A stretch of DNA of 64,000 nucleotides from Streptosporangium roseum DSM 43021 (GCF_000024865.1 NC_013595.1:5208001-5272000), one strand, 5' to 3'; shown: positions 46,113-55,756, counted from the first letter of the stretch. The notes: generated from the letters alone by a model not told the origin. Program-made: numbers and translations.

Positions 46113-46370
46113 GAGTACCGCACCCAGCGCTGGCCACGTACCGCCAACCCCCACCTGTTCATCACCACCGACACCGCTATCCGCACGGGCCCGGTCAGCC
46201 ATACGTGGATCAACGAGATCATCGGGATATCCCCTCAAGCCATTCGAGAAGATCGCATCCTCGATGAGGCGATCGTCACAGGCGATGTACGCAGAATCTG
46301 TGACCTGTTCGACCTCACCGTCGAAGCCGCCCTGCGCTACACAAGGTTTGATACCGACAGAAATAGCTGA
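46113..46370 (+). pseudogene. Integrase-like protein, 3' part, severed by the Tn3-family transposon
   Basis: The frame GAG TAC CGC starts within the target duplication and encodes EYRTQRWPRTANPHLFITTD, then QAIREDRILDEAIVTGDVRR and ICDLFDLTVEAALRYTRFDT up to the stop. It joins directly to WLEY at 39189. The REDRIL-helix and RICDLFGLSVEAA-type end are typical of this integrase-like family. Confidence 0.8.
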
Positions 46371-46439
46371 TCAAGCGGTCTGTCTTACCGCTGCTTGCAA
46401 CGACCGAACAACCCGTGGCGTTAGAGCGTGTCCCGTGGA

Positions 46440-47347
46440 TCATAGGACAGGGTCACGGAGCCAGATCCTGATCGAGGCGACGTCGATGGTGCCCTCGTAG
46501 ATGCGTTCGCGCTTGTCGGTGCGAAGGGCCACCGCGCGGTGGCCCTTGAGCTTGTTGACGCACCGCTCGGCGGTATTACGCTCCTTGTACCGCTCGGCGT
46601 CGAAGCCGGGCGGTCGCCCGCCCTTACGCCCCCGGTTGAGTCGGTTGGCCTGCTGATCCCTCTTGATCGGGATGACCGCCTGGATGCCGCGTCGGCGCAG
46701 GTAGGCGCGATTGGCGCGCGAGGAGTAGGCCTTGTCGGCCAGCACACGTATCGGACGCCGGCGAGGACGGCCCAGACCGCGACGCCGGATGCGCACCCGC
46801 TCCAGGATGCGCCGGAAGTACGGGCTGTCGCCGTGCTGACCGGGGCTGATGATCCGGGCGATCGGCCGGCAGCGCCGGTCGGCGACCAGGTGAATCTTCG
46901 TGCTCCACCCGCCCCGTGAGCGGCCCAGCGCCTCCTGGCCCGTGCCCGGTTTGTGATCTACGCCGTCCCCTTTGACGGGATGTCGGCGGGCGGCTCACGA
47001 CGAGCTCCGGCGGCATGCTGATGAGCGCGCGCCACAGTGGAATCCACACTCACCGTCCAGTCCTCCCCCTCGGCCTCATCGCATCCAGCGCGCAGACCGT
47101 CCAGGATCTTCTCCCAGGTGCCATCCATCGACCAGCGGCGATGCCGGTTGTAGACGGTCTTCCAGTTCCCGTACCAGGGCGGCAGGTCACGCCAGGTGAT
47201 GTTGGTCCGGACCCGGAAGAAGACCTCGTTGATGACCGTTCGGTGATCGGCCCATCGGCCGCCCTGCCGCGGGTTGACCGGCAGCAGCGGCGCCAGCCGT
47301 CCCCACTCGGCATCGGTCAGATCATGACGATTCAGGCGATCTTCCAC
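46440..47347 (-). CDS. IS427-like transposase made by -1 frameshift
   Basis: The first frame (47347 to 46958, 129 residues) has DLTDAEWGRLAPLLPVNPRQ, FFRVRTNITWRDLPPWYGNW and SVDSTVARAHQHAAG (first Asp). It ends PPADIPSKGTA. The second frame, open from the frameshift to 46440, has GQEALGRSRGGWSTKIHLVA, RVLADKAYSSRANRAYLRRR (second Asp) and AERCVNKLKGHRAVALRTDK (Glu region). A programmed -1 shift at 46967-46973 would fuse them into one complete DDE enzyme, as known for IS427-group elements. Confidence 0.85.
46967..46973 (-). other. Slippery heptamer A AAG GGG for programmed -1 frameshifting
   Basis: On the coding strand the zero frame reads TCA AAG GGG ACG GCG TAG. A -1 slip on A AAG GGG gives AAA GGG GAC GGC GTA GAT and enters the downstream frame. 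The heptamer fits the X XXY YYZ rule. Confidence 0.6.
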
Positions 47348-47500
47348 TGGACTGATCTACACCAAACCGCCATCAAAGATCCACGGGACACGCCCTAGCG
47401 GCCCTGGGCGGGCCGCCGGCGACTCGTATGGTCCTGCGGCGCCCCCGGCCCTTGTGTGAAGGGGCTTCAAGAGCGGTGTGTGGGACCTCAGGTCTGATCG

Positions 47501-47803
47501 TCAGGCCTGGTCGTGCAGTTGGATACGGGTGGTCTCGGCTTGCTCGGTGACGGTGGCTAGCACAGGGGCCGGAACGTCCTTGTCACGGCAGGCCTCCACG
47601 AGCTGTCGGGGTGGTCGGCGATGAGGGTGTCCAAGGCGTCGTTGCCCTCGCCCAGCTGCGGGGTATCCGAGCCCGAGCAGGGCCAGCTGGGTGCCCTGCT
47701 GGGAGTCGATCAGCAGGCCGCCGGTCTTGCGGTGCTCCTCGTCGCAGGGTGCGCTGACCTCGATGGCGAGTTCGGGGGAGGTAACGGTGAAGCGGGCTGG
47801 TCA
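47501..47803 (-). pseudogene. Remnant of an unknown protein gene with a frameshift
   Basis: The reverse strand reads FTVTSPELAIEVSAPCDEEH, then LIDSQQGTQLALLG. The sense then continues in another frame as DTPQLGEGNDALDTLIADHP and returns to the first as QLVEACRDKDVPAPVLATVT up to a stop at 47501. The three pieces form one plausible protein end broken by small indels. I do not recognise the family. Nothing coherent is found further upstream. Confidence 0.4.
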
Positions 47804-48838
47804 GCGGGCGGGGCGATAGCCGCGCGGCGGGGATTCGGTGCGCGTACTCGATGGCGCCGCCCTGGGAGACGACATGCTGCCCAGGGTGTCGGCTTGAGGT
47901 GAAAGCCACGCTGTCGGCGGCCAGGTGGCGCCCACGGGGGCCAGCTGTGCCAGGCGGGTATCGAAGAAGGCGCCGTAGCGGCGCGGTTCAGGCCGGGGCG
48001 TACGCGGTGCCGATGCAGATCGCGGGCCCGGGTTCCGGCGTCCTCGGGGTGTCGCCGACCGCGGTGCCGCCGACCGGCGCGCCGCCATTGCCCAGGACAC
48101 GACCGCGGCCGTGATCGCCGCCAGCGAGCGGGCCGTGAACGTGGCCACCGCGGGGCAACAGCGCGCCGAGGAGTCTGAACGCGGGCCCTGGCGCATCGCC
48201 GGCGAACCTCCATACACGGGAAGTCGAGGCGAGGCACCGGATTGCCGTGATCTTGCCTCGTGGTTTCGCGTGACGGCCTTGAGTCATTGGCGTGTGGCGG
48301 CGTGATAACGGATCTTCGTCGCGCTCCAGGGCGACAGTCGATGCCGGTCCACGGTGGCCTCGACGGTTGTGCCGTGCGCGGGCGCACTGCCCGTCGACGG
48401 AACGGGTATCGGCGAGGCGCAAATTACGGCAGGTGGACAATCTCTTATTTCGAACTGACCGAGACGCAGTGAAACCATCAGAAAACGCACATCAAAACAG
48501 CTGTCTCCGCTGCATGATATCGGCCGTGATCCATAGGGGAAAAGGTCAGGCCATATTTCTGGCGACAGTTGAGACAGCAAGGATCGAGAGTCAACAATGC
48601 GGAAATCGCAGCCACGCCGAAAAACGGCACAACACGCCGAAACCGTCTGTTGTTATTTGCCACGCAATGTGATGTCTTAGTTGATGGTTCGTGTTGGGCA
48701 GGCGGTATCGGCGGGATGTGCATCGCTGTCGCCCAAGACGCGCCTCAGTCCTACGGAGAGAGGAAGTCGAACCAGGAGTGGCGTCTATCTGCCCAGGCGA
48801 TGAGGTAGAAGCTCTACAGCGCCGCCGGACATGGGCCG
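47804..48838. other. Gene-poor region upstream of the giant LamG protein
   Basis: About 1 kb with no convincing gene. Several frames stay open only because of GC content, and none shows a recognisable domain. The AT-rich part at 48440-48700 may be a promoter region or imported DNA. Confidence 0.55.
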
Positions 48839-48944
48839 CACACGTCGGCTCACAGCGCCGACGTGTGATATTTGAGCCGTTGTTGCGCGCCCCCTTGACG
48901 GGCGCGTAAATCTAATTCTTTCGCGTGCGCGTGTTCGCGCACGC
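48839..48944. repeat. Three successive stem-loops upstream of the giant LamG protein gene
   Basis: Stem 1 pairs 48839-48849 with 48857-48867 (11 bp, arm CACACGTCGGC). Stem 2 pairs 48886-48892 with 48900-48906 (7 bp, CGCGCCC/GGGCGCG). Stem 3 pairs 48923-48931 with 48936-48944 (9 bp, GCGTGCGCG, loop TGTT). All are perfect. They could be terminators insulating the gene, or structured 5' leader elements. Confidence 0.6.
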
Positions 48945-49031
48945 ATTCAATCCGGCCGCATCACGTTTTGTTTTGTGGTGCGCGGATGTCTTCACGTGTT
49001 TCTCGGGCGTCAATGGTCAGGAGTTTGCTTC

Positions 49032-52000
49032 GTGCACGACAAAAACCTGGTGAAGGTCTACAAGGACCGCGAGTACGTCTCCACGACGATGGTCCGCCAC
49101 GACGGCATGGTCGTCGCCTTCGCGGTGGGGGCCGACCGGCGTATCTACTACAGCGTGCTGAGCCTGGACCAGGCCGACCGGGCGCGGGGAGCGCTGGATG
49201 CGGCCTACTGGAACAGCGACCCGGGACTGCTGCCCTTCCCCACCGAGATGGTCGAGGTGAGCACGGAGACGCCGCTGACGGCGGTCATGCCGACGGTGAA
49301 GAGGCGTGGCTCGGTGGAGGCGTCGTTCTCGGAGAAGCTGCTGCCGGGAGAGGATGATCCGTTCCTGTCGACGACGGCTCGGCTGACCTCTACCTTCCCC
49401 ATCCAGGTGCTCTCCGACGGCCGGCACATCCTGGTGTTTCGCCAGTCGGTCGCGGCCGGTGACTCGGGGTCGGTGTACAAGACGAGCGGGGGCCTGTGGT
49501 CGGGGGACTCGACGCGCAAGGACTACACCCTGGTCGGCGGGGCCAAGGTCGCCGCAGCCGACTCCGCGTTGCTGTGCGACCGGTTCGTGCTGGTCGGCGC
49601 CGAACTCAAACCGGTCGTAGAGGCGCGCTACCAGCGCAGCCGCAGCCGAATCGCCCCCGCTTCGGGCGGAGACACACTCGGCACCCGCGACATGGAGGGG
49701 CGGCTGTTTTACGAGCCGACCATGAAGCTGTCGTTCGCGGGCAAGCTCAGCGGCGGGATCTTCTCGGTGTTGTCGCTGCCGACCGCGATCTCGGGGTTCT
49801 CGCGCTGGCAGATCTTCACCGCCGACGACGCCGGCCTCCTGCACAGCTACAACCTGGAGCAAAGTCCCGAAGGGCTGTTCAACGTCGCCGGCACCCAGCT
49901 CTACACCAGTCCCGACCCCAAATTCGCCAGCTCAGTGCTGGAGCGGGCCCCGGGCATCGACTCCCACACCGGGAAACTGCTGGTGCCGGTGCGCCCATCG
50001 CAGAACCGGGGAGGCACCGCGCTGCGATTCGACAACACGGCCAGCGCCCCGGTCATCGCGGGGAAGACCTCCACGGCGGTGACCGCCGGGCCGTACACGA
50101 TGGAGGCCTGGATCAAGCCCGCCACCGCCACCACCACCGGGCTCATCGTGGGCCGCACCGACACGACCGGCTTGGCCACCCCGGCCTATCTGAGCCTGAA
50201 GGCCGACGGCAAGCTGCTGTTCGGCCACGGCTCTCAGACTCTCACCTCCACCTCGGCGGTGCCGATGGGCGTCTACTCGCATGTGGCGGCGGTCTTCGAC
50301 GGGTCGCAGATGCAACTGTTCCTGGACGGCGTGGCCGTGGGGACCCTCGCCACGGCCGCGAAAGTCGAGGTCACCGCCCAACTCGTGGTCGGCAAACGGG
50401 TCGTTTCCGGCCCGGCGCAGGCCGATCCCTTTAACGGGCACATCGACGAGGTGCGGATCTGGACGCTTCCCCGCGGTGATTTCTCGGCGCGGGGGCAACG
50501 GCCGGCCGGCACGGAAGCCGGGCTGTATGCCTACTTTCCCTTCGACGAGGGCTCGGGCACCAAGGTGCACGACCGCGGTGTCAACAAGTTCGAGGGCACG
50601 TTCGAGGCCGGTCCGGTGTGGACGGATTCGGACGCACCGTTGTTCGACGGCCCGGGGATGAGCCGCCAGTCGTTCTCGATCACCGGGCGCAAGGTGGTCT
50701 GCGGTCTGACCGCGACCCTGTACTACCAGCAACAACCAGCGGTGACGGGATACGGCCACACGCCGTCGCCGGAGAAGGGGCAGGCGCGGGTACTGCTGGC
50801 CTTCGCCACCTCGGGGCCGCCGCCGACGGGTGAGCCGACCGGCCGCTCCTACATCGCGACCCTGGACTTCGCACTGTCGCGGGAGGGGAGGCTGGCCACA
50901 GCGCCGGGAGTGATCGATCTGACCTGGATCGGCGTGCCCGACCCCACCAAGGACAGCGACAAGCTGCGGGCCGCCCAGGAGGCCGTCACCGCGGCCCGCG
51001 GTCAGCTCTACAACGACCAGGTGCTCGCTGCGCGGCTCGCGGGCACCAGGGCGCGGTTGGCCCAGATCGATCACGAGCTGTACGACGGAGGCGCCATCAG
51101 CTTGTACACGCTCAACCGGACCATCGTTGGCCCGGCCCGCGACTGGGGCGGCCACCGGGAGAGGGAGAGACGACTCTTCGCCGAGGCGGCCGTCCTGAAT
51201 CCGGAAGCTGATCGCCAGTCCGAGGCCCAGAAGCGACTCGGTGCGGACAAGGCGGCCTTGGAGACGGCTCTCAACGCGCAGGCCACGATGACCGGGGCGC
51301 TGCTCGGTGCGGCCGAGGCGGTCTTGGCGATGCCCAAGGTGTGCATCGACCGCTCGGGCCTGACCGTGCTGGGTGCCCTGTTGTCGGTCGCCTGGACGAG
51401 TCACGCCCCCGCGCTGCTCGACAGCTCCACCGGTGAGGTGGCGCTGTACTTCCGTGGCGGGGAGGGCCAGTTCTTCGCCGTCTACTACGCGACCACCATT
51501 TCCCCCGCTGTCAAGGAGATCGCCGTGACGGGCGGCACGTTGCGCCTGTCCGGCCGCGATGTGGCGATGAAACTGGCCGACTTCGACGTGAAGGTGACCG
51601 CGACCGGGACCGGCATGTGCAAGGTGGAGGTGAGCCGGGGTACGACGGTCGAGACGTTTCCCTCGGTACCCGACCGGGCCGACCTCCTGGCCGCGGTGCT
51701 GAACGGCTCGGCACGAGGATCGGACCTGGGGACGGTCTTGTCGGTCCAGGACAAGACCGTGACGCTGGCCGAGCCGCTGACGACCACGCTGACGGCGGGC
51801 TCGGTCATCACGGTGGGCGGGGACAGCCGCACCGTCGCAGGCGGGCAGTCGGGGTCGGCGCAGATCACCCTCACCACCGGCAACCTCACCGCCGGCACGG
51901 GCGCCAAGGTCCGCATCGCGGCCTACGATTACACGCTGGCCTCGTGCAACGTGGCCGGCATGTCGCCGGCTCACGGCTCGCTGCTCATCAGCGCCTACGC

Positions 52001-55000
52001 CGGGTCCCTCACCGCGTCGGTGCCCGCGGGAACCGCGTCCAATCTCAGCGAACCGCTGGGGCCGCGCTGGCACGGTGACGCGCCGGGACGGGCGTTCTCC
52101 TTCGACGCCGCCCAAAAGCACCGTCTGGAACTGACGAGTACGGCGAACATATCCGCCCTGGCCGCGGCCGGGAACCTGACGCTTGAAGCCTGGGCCAAGC
52201 CGACGTTCGTCGACGGCTTGGACACCATCCTGCACACCGATGTCGGCGACACCTGGTACGCGCTGGGTGTGGAGCACGGCACCCGGACCAACGGGGAGTC
52301 CGGCTACGTCATCAACGCGAACATCAACAATCAGGCCTTCCGCAGCTCCGAAGTGTTCCCCCTGGCCGAATGGGCGCATCTGGCGGTGTCGTTCGAGCAG
52401 GACTGGGCGATCCAGATGGACGGCACCGGCCATCTGAACGCCGGCGGCGCGGGCGGCCTGGACCTCGTGGACGACCTGACCATCGAGGCGTTCGTCAAAC
52501 TCGACTCCATCGGCGCCAAGCAGGGACTGGTCGGCAAGGGCACGTTCGGCGCCGGCAACCACACCGCCGTCCCCTACTGCCTGTATGTGGACACCGACGG
52601 TCGCCTCGCCTTCACCTTCGAACCCGGCTCCGGCTCGGACGCGGCGAAGGTCTACAAGTCGACGACGGCCCTGACGGCGGGCACTTTCAACAAGGTCGCC
52701 GTCACCCGCAAGAACCCGACGGGTACCACGACCGAGGTGGAGATCTGCTTCTTCATCAACGGCAAGAAGGTCGGCGACTCGCAGTGGTACGGCGGCGCCA
52801 AGCCCGTGGGCAACGACGCGCCGGCCGAGCTGGGCCGGATGATGGTGGGCAAGACGGCCTCCGGTCTGAAGGGCGCGCTGTCGGAGGTGCGGATCTGGAC
52901 CGTCGTCAGGAACGGCGACCAGATCGGCGTGCCGATCACCGCCAAGGCCTCCGGCCTGACCGCGTGGTGGACCTTCCCCGAGAGCAAGGGCTCCCAGACC
53001 CGGGACCTGTGCGGCTCCTACCCGGCCACGCTGCACGCGGTGACCCGCGTCCGCACCCCCGACCCCGACGGGAACCGGTTCACCTTCTACCGCAACGGCA
53101 GCCCCGTCCCCTCGGGGAAGACGACCTCGACGACGTCGAGCGTGGTGCGGCCCACCTCCCCGCGCTCGGTGGTGGCCGACGGGTTCACCGGCGACCTGGA
53201 CGAGATCCGGGCGTGGCGCACCGCCCGCACCCAGGAGCAGATCCTGGACAACATGTTCGGCCGCGTCCGCGGCGACCGCCAGGACCTGCTGGCCTACTAC
53301 CCCTTCGATGCCGATGACACCGTGGCCGGGGTGACGGTGAAGGACGCCGGCCTGAGCGGCCATCACCTGACCCAGTCGAGTCCGCCCCCCAAGATCGTGC
53401 TGTCCACCGCGCCGATCTCCACCGACACCGCCCAGGTCCGCTCCGCGCTGACCGGCATCCGCACCGCCTTCCACACCTTGATCGCAGCCACCCCGGCCGC
53501 CACCGAGTACGGCGACATCCAGCGCCTCACCGACGATTCGCTCATCGGGGTGCTGAAACGGGCCTACACCTACCTGCAGGCCGACAAATCGTGGGTGCTC
53601 AACACCGGGTACAAGGTCGGTGAGCTGACCACCACCTGGGTGGGCCAGGCCCAGTTCGACCCGCAACTGATCGGCTACATCGAAGGCGCCCCGCCGATCC
53701 CGTCGGAAAACCTCATCGCCGGCACCGCCGACGACTACAAGGGCGCCTCCTCGGTCGCCTTCGTCCAGGCCGACAACGTCGTCAACGCCCTGTCGTCGAA
53801 CAAGAACAACAGCATCGACACGTCCGCGAAGGTGAAATTCGAGATAGCGACCGCCCAGAGCATCTGGACCGTCGCCGCCCCCCTGGGCGCCGGTACGGCG
53901 CAACCCCTGGCCGAAGCCACCTTGGATCTCGGGCTCAACGTCGAACTCAAGTACGCCAACACCTGGAGCAACGAGACCAAGGTGTCCCAAGGCACCAACA
54001 CCACCCGTACCAGCAAGGTGGAGGTCACCGGCGGCTGGGAGGACCCCGACCCGACCAAGCAGGTCAACCCCACCGCCGGGCGACGCTGGGTGCCGGCCAA
54101 CACCGGATTCGCCGTGGTGCAGTCCGAGACCGCCGACCTGTACGCGCTGCGCCTGGTCCACAGCGGCGCCCTGGTCGCCTACCGGATGCTGCCCAGCCCC
54201 GACATCCCCCGCGACTGGAACCTGATCCCCTTCCCGATCAACCCCCGCTACACCAAGCAGGGCACCCTGGACGGCGTCGTCGGCTACGCCAAGCACGAGA
54301 CGGCCCCAGGACTGCGCGCCTTCCCCGACCCGCACTTCCCCAAGGCGGGCCAGGGGGAGCGCGGCGAGTTCAGCTACTACCGGCCGGTGGAGGCCTACCG
54401 GATCAAGAAGCGGATCCAGCGCGAACAGCAGCAACTGCAGGGCTTCTACGAATCGGTGTCCACCGAGACCCACGCCCCCGACCCCACCCACGGCCAGGCG
54501 GCCAAGGTACTGAACGGCATGATGGGCGGCACCGGCGCCGAAATCGCCCAGGGCGGCAACCCCGAGGCCGGACGCGCGGCCACCCGGGCCGCCTCACGCC
54601 GCAACATCGTCAACACCTACGTGTGGACAGCCGCCGGCGGCTTCTTCGCCGAGACCACCGGCACCACCGACCAGGTCACCGAGACCACGGCCGGCTCCTT
54701 CACCTTCACCGCCGCCATCGGCTGGAGCGAAGTCGGGGGCTTCGCGATCGGCAACGTCGGCGCCAAGTTCGGCTTCGAGTCCACCACGACCACCGGCTAC
54801 AGCGTCACCCGCAGCAAATCCAAGGACGCCACCCGCACCTTCAGCCTGGACGTCACCTGCGCCCCCGGCAACCAGCTACAAAAACACAACGGCGACACCC
54901 CGGTGTTCGACGCCGACGGCAAACCGATCCTGGTGCCCGGCCGCGTCGACGCCTACCGCTTCATGACCCTCTACCTCGACACCACCACCGACAACTTCGA

Positions 55001-55703
55001 GGACTTCTACGGCAAGGTCATCGACCCCGAATGGCTGGACCGCGGCAAAGACCCCAACGCGCTGGCGCTCAAGCGCGCCCAGCAATCCGACCGCAAACCC
55101 CCCTGCTGGCGCATCATGCACCGCGTCACCTTCGTCAGCCGCGTCCTGGACACCGCCACCACCACCCCGTCCCTGGCCCAAGCCATGGGCGCCCTCGGCA
55201 TCACCAGCGATTATGGGCTCATCCACCGCCTGCAGCCCTACCTGACCGGCGCCACCGGCGACTTCAACGCGTTGAGCAGGGCAGCCAAAACCGCTCTGGC
55301 CACACACTTCGCCAGCCTTGTCCCCTACGCCGAGACCATCGTGGGCCGCCTGGCCGCCTACTACAACCTCCCCTCCGACGCCCCCGCCCTCACGCCCGCC
55401 GCGCCGGCGCCCGTGAGCACCCTGACCAGCACCACCAAGTCCGTCGCCAAGGGGACGAACTTCACCGTCCACTACTCCACCCCGGCCGGCACCGTCAGCG
55501 CCAAGAACTGGGTCGGCCTGTATCCGGTCGACAAGAAGCCCTCGGAGGTGGAAGCCCTCGCCTGGGGATATGCCCCTGGGGCCGACGGCACCCTCGCCAT
55601 TCCCACCACCGCCCTGCCCGGCCCGGGAACCTACGCGGCCTGGTACCTCCACAACGACGGCTACACCGCCCTGACGGGCGTACTCATGTTCACCGTGACA
55701 TGA
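49032..55703 (+). CDS. Giant multidomain LamG protein, signal-less, unknown function
   Basis: About 2,223 residues from GTG 49032, chosen because CAGGAG (49018-49023) lies 8 nt upstream. There is no signal peptide or membrane anchor. Residues 1-320 are beta-rich (VHDKNLVKVYKDREYVSTTM). LamG-1 spans about 327-513 (YTMEAWIKPA, HIDEVRIWTLP, YAYFPFDEGSG). A predicted coiled coil lies at about 640-770. LamG-2 begins near 1020 (LTLEAWAKPT), is interrupted after LAVSFEQD by a whole LamG-3 (1125-1345: LTIEAFVKLD to SEVRIWTVVRN) and resumes at GNRFTFYRNG and LDEIRAWRTAR. Residues about 1570-2000 hold two Ser/Thr-rich alternating regions (TWSNETKVSQGTNTTRTSKV; FTFTAAIGWSEVGGFAIGNV). The C-terminal 100 residues form an Ig-like domain (KNWVGLYPVDKKPSEVEALA). 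A carbohydrate-binding or toxin-like role is inferred. Confidence 0.75.
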   Translation: MHDKNLVKVYKDREYVSTTMVRHDGMVVAFAVGADRRIYYSVLSLDQADRARGALDAAYWNSDPGLLPFPTEMVEVSTETPLTAVMPTVKRRGSVEASFSEKLLPGEDDPFLSTTARLTSTFPIQVLSDGRHILVFRQSVAAGDSGSVYKTSGGLWSGDSTRKDYTLVGGAKVAAADSALLCDRFVLVGAELKPVVEARYQRSRSRIAPASGGDTLGTRDMEGRLFYEPTMKLSFAGKLSGGIFSVLSLPTAISGFSRWQIFTADDAGLLHSYNLEQSPEGLFNVAGTQLYTSPDPKFASSVLERAPGIDSHTGKLLVPVRPSQNRGGTALRFDNTASAPVIAGKTSTAVTAGPYTMEAWIKPATATTTGLIVGRTDTTGLATPAYLSLKADGKLLFGHGSQTLTSTSAVPMGVYSHVAAVFDGSQMQLFLDGVAVGTLATAAKVEVTAQLVVGKRVVSGPAQADPFNGHIDEVRIWTLPRGDFSARGQRPAGTEAGLYAYFPFDEGSGTKVHDRGVNKFEGTFEAGPVWTDSDAPLFDGPGMSRQSFSITGRKVVCGLTATLYYQQQPAVTGYGHTPSPEKGQARVLLAFATSGPPPTGEPTGRSYIATLDFALSREGRLATAPGVIDLTWIGVPDPTKDSDKLRAAQEAVTAARGQLYNDQVLAARLAGTRARLAQIDHELYDGGAISLYTLNRTIVGPARDWGGHRERERRLFAEAAVLNPEADRQSEAQKRLGADKAALETALNAQATMTGALLGAAEAVLAMPKVCIDRSGLTVLGALLSVAWTSHAPALLDSSTGEVALYFRGGEGQFFAVYYATTISPAVKEIAVTGGTLRLSGRDVAMKLADFDVKVTATGTGMCKVEVSRGTTVETFPSVPDRADLLAAVLNGSARGSDLGTVLSVQDKTVTLAEPLTTTLTAGSVITVGGDSRTVAGGQSGSAQITLTTGNLTAGTGAKVRIAAYDYTLASCNVAGMSPAHGSLLISAYAGSLTASVPAGTASNLSEPLGPRWHGDAPGRAFSFDAAQKHRLELTSTANISALAAAGNLTLEAWAKPTFVDGLDTILHTDVGDTWYALGVEHGTRTNGESGYVINANINNQAFRSSEVFPLAEWAHLAVSFEQDWAIQMDGTGHLNAGGAGGLDLVDDLTIEAFVKLDSIGAKQGLVGKGTFGAGNHTAVPYCLYVDTDGRLAFTFEPGSGSDAAKVYKSTTALTAGTFNKVAVTRKNPTGTTTEVEICFFINGKKVGDSQWYGGAKPVGNDAPAELGRMMVGKTASGLKGALSEVRIWTVVRNGDQIGVPITAKASGLTAWWTFPESKGSQTRDLCGSYPATLHAVTRVRTPDPDGNRFTFYRNGSPVPSGKTTSTTSSVVRPTSPRSVVADGFTGDLDEIRAWRTARTQEQILDNMFGRVRGDRQDLLAYYPFDADDTVAGVTVKDAGLSGHHLTQSSPPPKIVLSTAPISTDTAQVRSALTGIRTAFHTLIAATPAATEYGDIQRLTDDSLIGVLKRAYTYLQADKSWVLNTGYKVGELTTTWVGQAQFDPQLIGYIEGAPPIPSENLIAGTADDYKGASSVAFVQADNVVNALSSNKNNSIDTSAKVKFEIATAQSIWTVAAPLGAGTAQPLAEATLDLGLNVELKYANTWSNETKVSQGTNTTRTSKVEVTGGWEDPDPTKQVNPTAGRRWVPANTGFAVVQSETADLYALRLVHSGALVAYRMLPSPDIPRDWNLIPFPINPRYTKQGTLDGVVGYAKHETAPGLRAFPDPHFPKAGQGERGEFSYYRPVEAYRIKKRIQREQQQLQGFYESVSTETHAPDPTHGQAAKVLNGMMGGTGAEIAQGGNPEAGRAATRAASRRNIVNTYVWTAAGGFFAETTGTTDQVTETTAGSFTFTAAIGWSEVGGFAIGNVGAKFGFESTTTTGYSVTRSKSKDATRTFSLDVTCAPGNQLQKHNGDTPVFDADGKPILVPGRVDAYRFMTLYLDTTTDNFEDFYGKVIDPEWLDRGKDPNALALKRAQQSDRKPPCWRIMHRVTFVSRVLDTATTTPSLAQAMGALGITSDYGLIHRLQPYLTGATGDFNALSRAAKTALATHFASLVPYAETIVGRLAAYYNLPSDAPALTPAAPAPVSTLTSTTKSVAKGTNFTVHYSTPAGTVSAKNWVGLYPVDKKPSEVEALAWGYAPGADGTLAIPTTALPGPGTYAAWYLHNDGYTALTGVLMFTVT

Positions 55704-55728
55704 CCCATCGTCACTGACGAGCTACCTA

Positions 55729-55756
55729 CGGCGCCGGGCGACCTCGCCCGGCGCCG
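55729..55756 (+). terminator. Strong terminator after the giant LamG gene
   Basis: A 13-bp perfect stem (55729-55741 with 55744-55756, arm CGGCGCCGGGCGA) lies 25 bp after the stop codon. No T run follows. Confidence 0.75.

Larger units (their letters stand above)
46424..47395 (-). mobile_element. IS5-family (IS427-like) insertion sequence
   Basis: The inverted ends share GCGTGTCCCGTGGATC (from 46426 and, on the complement, to 47393) and are flanked by TA on both sides (46422-46423; 47396-47397). The transposase is split over two frames joined by a slippery heptamer. The element looks intact. Confidence 0.85.

Noticed and set aside
38462..46370. Calling the split gene a functional tyrosine recombinase
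   Set aside because: The reconstituted protein resembles integrase-like accessory proteins, but the catalytic Arg-His-Arg-Tyr set is not evident, so I kept the cautious label.
48478..48723. An 81-codon reverse frame in the AT-richer region before the giant gene
   Set aside because: No ribosome binding site, no domain and an unlikely composition; treated as chance.
49932..54491. A 1,519-codon open frame antisense to the giant LamG gene
   Set aside because: It has Gly/Arg/Val-rich composition without domains and mirrors the codon structure of the sense gene, as expected in high-GC DNA. The sense strand shows clear LamG motifs.
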